Assembly: GCA_001801515.1 (NCBI GenBank)
Contig: MGXX01000016.1
Location: 3,438-21,935 of the forward strand
Origin: Gammaproteobacteria bacterium RIFCSPHIGHO2_12_FULL_38_11
GTDB lineage: Bacteria; Pseudomonadota; Gammaproteobacteria; Coxiellales; Coxiellaceae
Direction: 5' to 3'
Length of the DNA: 18,498 nucleotides
Shown: piece by piece, positions 13,528 through 18,498 of the stretch
Numbering within the stretch: position 1 is the first letter of the stretch
How the letters are laid out: the number at the start of each line of letters is the position of its first letter
The notes under the pieces: generated by a model
The model's input: only the letters and a program-made list of their open reading frames with translations
Told to the model about the DNA's origin: nothing
Databases searched by the model: none
Position numbers and translations under genes: made by a program

Positions 13528-15699
13528 ATGCGAGATGAAGGAATCACAGATTTTCAAGCAGTCAATAATAATGTCATAACAAAATGGAAGAAAAGACAAA
13601 ATAAAATAGTGCGCACAACCTTGGATAAAACGGCTACATTTCGAAAACTCAATAAGGAATGCAGAATTGCAGCTCAGAAAAATACATTTATAGATGCAAT
13701 ATGGCTCAGTAAAAATGGTTTATATCAAAGGATATTGATCGACAAAAAACATCCAAAAGGATTATGGCAGGAAATTAAAATAGAATCCTATTGTTCAAAA
13801 AACCCAGAATGGGAAACATTATTAGATCTTGATGAATATACCAAAGCAGAAAAAAAAGACTGGGAATTTTTAACAGTTCACGATGAAATCTTTAACAAAA
13901 AAATAGTCTCTCTCATTACTTTTTCTGAAGCTGGATCCGATGCTTTTTTTGCACGTGAATTTGACATCAAAAAGAAAAAATTTGTTAGCAATGGTTTTTC
14001 CCTACCCAAAGCAAACTCTGATATCACCTGGTATTCAAAAAAAAGTTTATTGCTTGCCACTGAATGCGGTGAAAATTCGCTGACAACGTCCAATTATCCT
14101 CGCACCATCCGCTTACTACATCGAAAACAATCTTTACAAAAAGCGCAAATTCTATTTGAGGTTGATCCTACTCACATGATGGTGAGCAGTATTATTTGGC
14201 GCAATGAAAAAAAGCAATACTTGTTTTTTGTTGATCATATTGATTATTATCATACGTTTTTTTATTTAGTGTGCGAAAAAGAACTCACGCGTTATTATTT
14301 ATTACCGATACCCACTGATGCTGAATTGCTTGATGTTTATCAAAACACCGCGCTTATCAAAATAAATTCAAACTGGCAAGTAGATGAAAATACTGTTTTT
14401 AAAAAAAACACGTTGATCGGGCTAAATTTAAAAAAATTTAAAAAAAATCCGAGGGCACAATTAAGCGCATTAGATTTGCAGGTTTGGTATGAAGCTGACA
14501 CACAAAGCAAAATAGAAACCATTTTTTGCGATATAAATAACGTTTATCTTTTCATTCTGAATAATCTTTGTATGCAAATACTGCATGTGATTCCCTCGTC
14601 CAACGGGATTCGTACACACAATATTCCAATTCTAGAAGACTATAGCTATGTTACGCCCCTCTCTATTGATAATAATCAGTTGCTTTTTTATTTTGAAACA
14701 TTTACACATCCAAAATATCTCTATGCTTACAATCCGCTTGATACAAGCTTAACAGTATTACAGCGCTCATCCGATTATTTTCCATCTTCACGCTATTTTG
14801 TTCGCCGGTTGGAAGCACAAAGCAAAGACGGACAAAAAATACCTTATCATGTGGTTGGGAAAACGGGCTTAAAACACGATGGATTAAATCCAACGATACT
14901 CAGAGGTTATGGTGGTTTTGCAGATTATTTAAACTCAACTTACTTAAAATCTAAAAGCGTTGCCTTGATAGAAAAAGGCTTTCTTTACGTTCATGCGCAT
15001 ATACGGGGTGGTGGTGAATTTGGTCCGCTATGGCATAAAATGGGATCACAGTTATACAAACAAAATAGTTTTGATGATTTTATTGCAGTAGCAGAAGATT
15101 TAATTAATCGAAAAATCACAAGCCCTGAATTCCTGGGGATTACAGGTGAAAGTAATGGTGGACTACTGGTTGCAGCATGTTGCACACAACGCCCAGAATT
15201 ATTTGCTGCTGTTTTTTGTGATGTTGCAATATTGGACATGCTGCATTACCATCAATTTGGGGTTGGACGCAGTTGGTTGGCTGAATACGGCAATCCGGAT
15301 GACCCAGTATCGCATCAAGCACTCGCACAGTATTCGCCGCTACATAACATCACAGCAGAGGTGAATTATCCTTCACTGTTTTTTCAATCATCAAAAACAG
15401 ATGACCGCGTACATCCCCATCATTCCTATTCCATGGTTCGCGCATTGCAAAAAATAAAAAAACCCGTCATTTATTTTGAAAAAAATAACGGTGGACATAC
15501 TGGAATTTCTTTTGAAGACTGCATAAGACTGTATACCTATTGGCATTTACGTCTACTTATTCCTGCGCAACGAAAACGTAATCGTGATGAATACTCTGAC
15601 AATGACCGTTTGCATTTTTTTCATGCCGCATCAAAAAATAACGCCAAGAAAGACAACCCCAATGCGCCCACTGCAATCCAGAGTGGTAATGTAGGGTAG
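13528..15699 (+). CDS. S9 (prolyl oligopeptidase) family serine peptidase with extra C-terminal tail
   Basis: 723 residues, no signal peptide, so cytosolic or secreted by a non-Sec route. Family members cleave short peptides, usually after proline. The N-terminal part (to about 440) fits the beta-propeller (WETLLDLDEYTKAEK, SLTTSNYPRTIRLL). The C-terminal alpha/beta hydrolase has RGGGEFGPLWHKMG, the nucleophile in G540-E-S542-N-G-G, an acidic residue in D625-D626-R-V-H-P, and H657 in NNGGHTG, so the triad appears complete. From about 680 an extra tail follows the expected end of the fold, with R-K683-R-N-R-D-E-Y-S690. The last 26 codons overlap the convergent MFS gene. AAGGAGGT (13517-13524) is the strongest ribosome binding site in the window, and the gene starts 31 bases after paralog 2, so it is probably the third gene of that operon. 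Substrate unknown. Confidence 0.92.
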   Translation: MRDEGITDFQAVNNNVITKWKKRQNKIVRTTLDKTATFRKLNKECRIAAQKNTFIDAIWLSKNGLYQRILIDKKHPKGLWQEIKIESYCSKNPEWETLLDLDEYTKAEKKDWEFLTVHDEIFNKKIVSLITFSEAGSDAFFAREFDIKKKKFVSNGFSLPKANSDITWYSKKSLLLATECGENSLTTSNYPRTIRLLHRKQSLQKAQILFEVDPTHMMVSSIIWRNEKKQYLFFVDHIDYYHTFFYLVCEKELTRYYLLPIPTDAELLDVYQNTALIKINSNWQVDENTVFKKNTLIGLNLKKFKKNPRAQLSALDLQVWYEADTQSKIETIFCDINNVYLFILNNLCMQILHVIPSSNGIRTHNIPILEDYSYVTPLSIDNNQLLFYFETFTHPKYLYAYNPLDTSLTVLQRSSDYFPSSRYFVRRLEAQSKDGQKIPYHVVGKTGLKHDGLNPTILRGYGGFADYLNSTYLKSKSVALIEKGFLYVHAHIRGGGEFGPLWHKMGSQLYKQNSFDDFIAVAEDLINRKITSPEFLGITGESNGGLLVAACCTQRPELFAAVFCDVAILDMLHYHQFGVGRSWLAEYGNPDDPVSHQALAQYSPLHNITAEVNYPSLFFQSSKTDDRVHPHHSYSMVRALQKIKKPVIYFEKNNGGHTGISFEDCIRLYTYWHLRLLIPAQRKRNRDEYSDNDRLHFFHAASKNNAKKDNPNAPTAIQSGNVG

Positions 15700-16832
15700 A
15701 CTGAAATTAATAAACCGCCATTAAACCCCGTCATTAACCAAGCAACAAATAATATCGTGCTGGCATAACCCATAATCCAACCTTGATGATTTTGAGGTGC
15801 TTGATTGGAAATAAGTGTCAGTAAACTGACATAAGCCGTACCTGTAAAAATTGCAATACACCATACAAAAAATAGCTGATACGCTGGCAACAGTGCGCAA
15901 AATAATAAACCAAGTAAAACAAACAATATACTTGCACGCATAATTTTTTTAACAGGGAAATATTTAATTAAAACAGGGTATAAAAATATTAACCCCAAAG
16001 ACATAAAAGTGCCCATCAGCGTGATATACAAACTGATTTTTTGAACTGAATAATGAAATTGTTGCATTAAAAATAAAGATATGGTTTGGTAATATTGACT
16101 CCACCCCAATTCAAGGCAGAAAAATATTAATAATAAGGCGCCAATATGATACGTTTTTATTGCTTTTTTTAAACCAAAAACAACGTCCTGCACGCTGAAT
16201 ATTTTTGCATGTGTTTTGATTGACATCGTTTCTTTGAAAAAAAAGAAAATAACAAAATAGCTGATGGTGCTAATAATAACAGCCAAATAGTAAGGCGTTG
16301 TTGCATTAAACCAACTGATTAAATGCCTATCAGATAAATAACCACCCGCCAGCGGGCCGAGCATAATCGGCAACGTCATCATCAAAGCGATGAAGCTTAA
16401 AAATAAAGCTTTTTCATCATCCTTGCATAAATCAGCAACTGCGGCTTGTGCAACGGGTTGGCTGGATGAACCAACGCCGCCTATTGCGCGACCTAATAAA
16501 ATTAAAAACACATTCTTTTTTAATATTCCAATAATGGGTAAAACAAATCCACAAATAACACCCATTAAACAGATTAGTAATATTTTTTTACGCCCGTATT
16601 TGTCAGAAAAATTGCCCACAAAGGGTGCAGCAATGAGTGCCGTGAATGTTGATAAGCAGATTGTAAAGCCTGTTAAAAAATCACGCATGGTTATACTTGT
16701 ATTTTCAGGCAAAATACCATAATGGGTTTTAAAAAATATTTCCAATAAAACAGGGATAACAACAAAATAGCCGAAAGAATCAATAAAAATTAATAGAAGT
16801 AAGGGAAAGAGTCGTTTAAAATGATTGAGCAC
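15621..16832 (-). CDS. MFS transporter, drug:H+ antiporter (TetA-like) type
   Basis: 403 residues, inner membrane, about 12 predicted transmembrane helices (FPLLLLIFIDSFGYFVVIP first). The MFS motif A is G73-N-F-S-D-K-Y-G-R-K-K-I84 between helices 2 and 3. RAIGGVGSSSQPVAQAAVAD follows in helix 4, and PLAGGYLSD fits the antiporter-type helix 5. The start is GTG 16832, supported by AAGGAG eight bases upstream. It is convergent with the S9 peptidase, sharing 79 bases with it, and divergent from the SulP gene with a 63-base gap. The family exports drugs or small metabolites in exchange for protons; the actual substrate cannot be told. Confidence 0.92.
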   Translation of the reverse strand: MLNHFKRLFPLLLLIFIDSFGYFVVIPVLLEIFFKTHYGILPENTSITMRDFLTGFTICLSTFTALIAAPFVGNFSDKYGRKKILLICLMGVICGFVLPIIGILKKNVFLILLGRAIGGVGSSSQPVAQAAVADLCKDDEKALFLSFIALMMTLPIMLGPLAGGYLSDRHLISWFNATTPYYLAVIISTISYFVIFFFFKETMSIKTHAKIFSVQDVVFGLKKAIKTYHIGALLLIFFCLELGWSQYYQTISLFLMQQFHYSVQKISLYITLMGTFMSLGLIFLYPVLIKYFPVKKIMRASILFVLLGLLFCALLPAYQLFFVWCIAIFTGTAYVSLLTLISNQAPQNHQGWIMGYASTILFVAWLMTGFNGGLLISVYPTLPLWIAVGALGLSFLALFFDAA

Positions 16833-16895
16833 GATTACAGCTCCTTTTTTTGAAAGCCCAATTCTACATGAAAATTTTAACTTTGGTGGTCTAAT

Positions 16896-18498
16896 ATGGA
16901 AATTAAAACGCTAAAATCTGATATTTTATCCAGCATGGTTGTCACTTTAGTGGCTATTCCACTCTGTTTGGGGGTAGCACTTGCCTCCGGTGTCCCGCTT
17001 TTCTCAGGGATTTTAACAGGGATTATTGGGGGGATTATTGTTGGATTTGTCAGTCAGTCCTCACTGAGTGTCAGTGGACCTGCTGCCGGCATGATCGCCA
17101 TCGTTATTGCTGCTATAACACAACTGGGTAGCTATGAAACTTTTTTATTGGCACTTGCTATCGCAGGCACCATGCAAATCATTGCTGGATTTTTGCGCAT
17201 TGGCTTTGTTGCGAATTACGTTCCAACCAATGTCATACAAGGGTTATTGGCAGCTATTGGTATTTTAATTATTGTGAAGCAAATACCACTGGCATTTGGT
17301 TATTATTCAGATACTGACATAATACATGGTTTTTTAAAAGCAGGAGAAGAAACATTAAATATCCCGCTAATATTAAGTGTTTTTCACCATCTCAATATAA
17401 CCGCTATCATCATTACAATAACCTCACTGTCTATTTTACTTTTTTGGGAAAAATGTTTTCCAATAGTTGCTAAAATTATTCCTGCCGCAATTATTGTTGT
17501 TTTATTTGCAATTTTTATTAACGCCTTATTTCGCTCCTTTGACCCAAAAATGGCATTAAATGGATCGTCTCATCTTGTTAATATTCCTATAAGCGAAACA
17601 ATCTCACAATTTTTGTCTCAGTTTAAACACCCTAATTTTTCCGCTCTTGACAATCCTAACGTGTATTTTTATGCTTTTATGCTCGCTGCTATTGCATCAT
17701 TAGAAAGTTTATTAAATATAGAAGCCGTTGAAAAACTCGATAAAAAAAACCGTTATACCTCACGAAACCGTGAGCTTATTGCGCAAGGTTTGGGTAATGT
17801 CACTTCTGGTTTTTTAGGGGGATTACCCGTTACCTCAGTTATTGTTCGCTCTTCCGTTAATATCAATGCGGGCGCAAAAACAAAATTATCAACCATACTC
17901 CATGGCGTTTTACTCCTTATTTCTGTTACTTTTATTGAAAAATATATTAATTATATTCCGTTAGCGGCATTGGCTGCCATTTTAATTCATACCGGATACA
18001 AATTAGCCAGCGTAAAATTATTTAGGGCGGCGCATCGAGAAGGTAGTCGTTATTTTATTCCCTTTTTAATTACGGTTATTGCTATTGTGTTTACGAATTT
18101 GTTATTGGGTATTTTAATTGGCTTAGGTGTCAGTATTGCTTTTATTCTGCATCACAACAGCAAAAATGGATTTACAATTGTAAACGAGACACACACATCA
18201 GGGCATGCATTGCGTTTAATTTTACCGCAGCAAGTCACTTTTTTAAATAAAGCCGCAATTATTGCAACACTGAACAAGCTACCCAATAACAGCAAGGTCA
18301 CGATTGATGCAAGATCAACAGAGTATATTGACAATGATATTTTGGGTGTCATCCAGGATTTTAAAGAACACGAAACAAAAAATAAAAATATTTTATTAAA
18401 TCTGACGGGGTTTAAGGATTATTATGACATTAAAGACGAAGTGAAATTCATTAACGCAACAACCTATGATATTCAAATGGCACTAACCCCTGACACCG
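16896..18498 (+). CDS. SulP family inorganic anion transporter, cut by the right edge; possibly a carbonic anhydrase fusion
   Basis: The first 534 codons are present and the frame is open at the window end. ATG 16896 is preceded by GGTGGT and gives the typical N terminus (SSMVVTLVAIPLCLGVALASG). SulP signatures: LSVSGPAAGMIAIVIAAI, VPTNVIQGLLAAIGILIIVKQIP, ASLESLLNIEAVEKLDK, and the conserved LIAQGLGNVTSGFLGGLPVTSVIVRSS around residues 293-319. About 11-12 membrane helices end near residue 418 and are followed by a STAS-like cytosolic domain (about 425-525). This subgroup includes bicarbonate/sulfate carriers, several fused to a beta-carbonic anhydrase. The last residues (ALTPDT) resemble the beginning of such a domain. 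Divergent from the MFS gene. Substrate, most likely bicarbonate or sulfate, is inferred. Confidence 0.9.
   Translation, partial: MEIKTLKSDILSSMVVTLVAIPLCLGVALASGVPLFSGILTGIIGGIIVGFVSQSSLSVSGPAAGMIAIVIAAITQLGSYETFLLALAIAGTMQIIAGFLRIGFVANYVPTNVIQGLLAAIGILIIVKQIPLAFGYYSDTDIIHGFLKAGEETLNIPLILSVFHHLNITAIIITITSLSILLFWEKCFPIVAKIIPAAIIVVLFAIFINALFRSFDPKMALNGSSHLVNIPISETISQFLSQFKHPNFSALDNPNVYFYAFMLAAIASLESLLNIEAVEKLDKKNRYTSRNRELIAQGLGNVTSGFLGGLPVTSVIVRSSVNINAGAKTKLSTILHGVLLLISVTFIEKYINYIPLAALAAILIHTGYKLASVKLFRAAHREGSRYFIPFLITVIAIVFTNLLLGILIGLGVSIAFILHHNSKNGFTIVNETHTSGHALRLILPQQVTFLNKAAIIATLNKLPNNSKVTIDARSTEYIDNDILGVIQDFKEHETKNKNILLNLTGFKDYYDIKDEVKFINATTYDIQMALTPDT

Noticed and set aside
14421..14452. 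Runs of A in the peptidase gene as a programmed slippage site
   Set aside because: Such A-runs are common in this AT-rich sequence, the main frame is intact and no alternative frame of use follows.

Overview
The window looks like a chromosomal segment of an AT-rich gammaproteobacterium, most likely a host-associated member of Legionellales (Legionella/Coxiella/Berkiella-type). The evidence is the block recA-recX-alaS-lysC in that order on the minus strand, which is the arrangement I know from Legionella and Coxiella, next to several large proteins without familiar families that have the look of host-directed effectors. No tool was available, so family names rest on motifs read by eye.

Layout. 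1-893 (minus) holds the C-terminal part of a large helical protein that runs off the left edge and has lost a normal 5' end. 958-1165 is an inverted pair of a 38-base palindromic repeat. 1193-6845 (minus) is the housekeeping block: lysC, alaS, recX, recA, with a second kind of palindromic repeat between recX and recA. 6990-15699 is an accessory block: an 894-residue protein with an ankyrin-like tail (plus), a 496-residue protein with a possible nuclease-like motif (minus), and a plus-strand operon of two tandem paralogous coiled-coil/Ser-rich proteins followed by an S9 (prolyl oligopeptidase family) peptidase. 15621-16832 (minus) is an MFS exporter whose 3' end overlaps the peptidase gene tail to tail. 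16896-18498 (plus) is a SulP anion transporter cut by the right edge.

The most interesting point is the accessory block. Its five otherwise different proteins all carry a short basic motif K-R-x-[RK] close to the C terminus, three of them as K-R-x-R-x-E. Three also carry an S/G-F-F-S-[RD] motif shortly before it. Four of the five motifs sit in polar or Ser-rich tails outside any recognisable fold, including a tail appended to the peptidase. This would fit a set of secreted proteins sharing a short linear signal, for example a nuclear localisation signal acting in a eukaryotic host. That is inference from sequence only.

Several start codons differ from the longest open frame because a ribosome binding site decides them: lysC at 2407, recA at 6845, the 496-residue protein at 11205 and the first paralog at 11345. 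No tRNA, rRNA, CRISPR array, transposase or integrase was seen.
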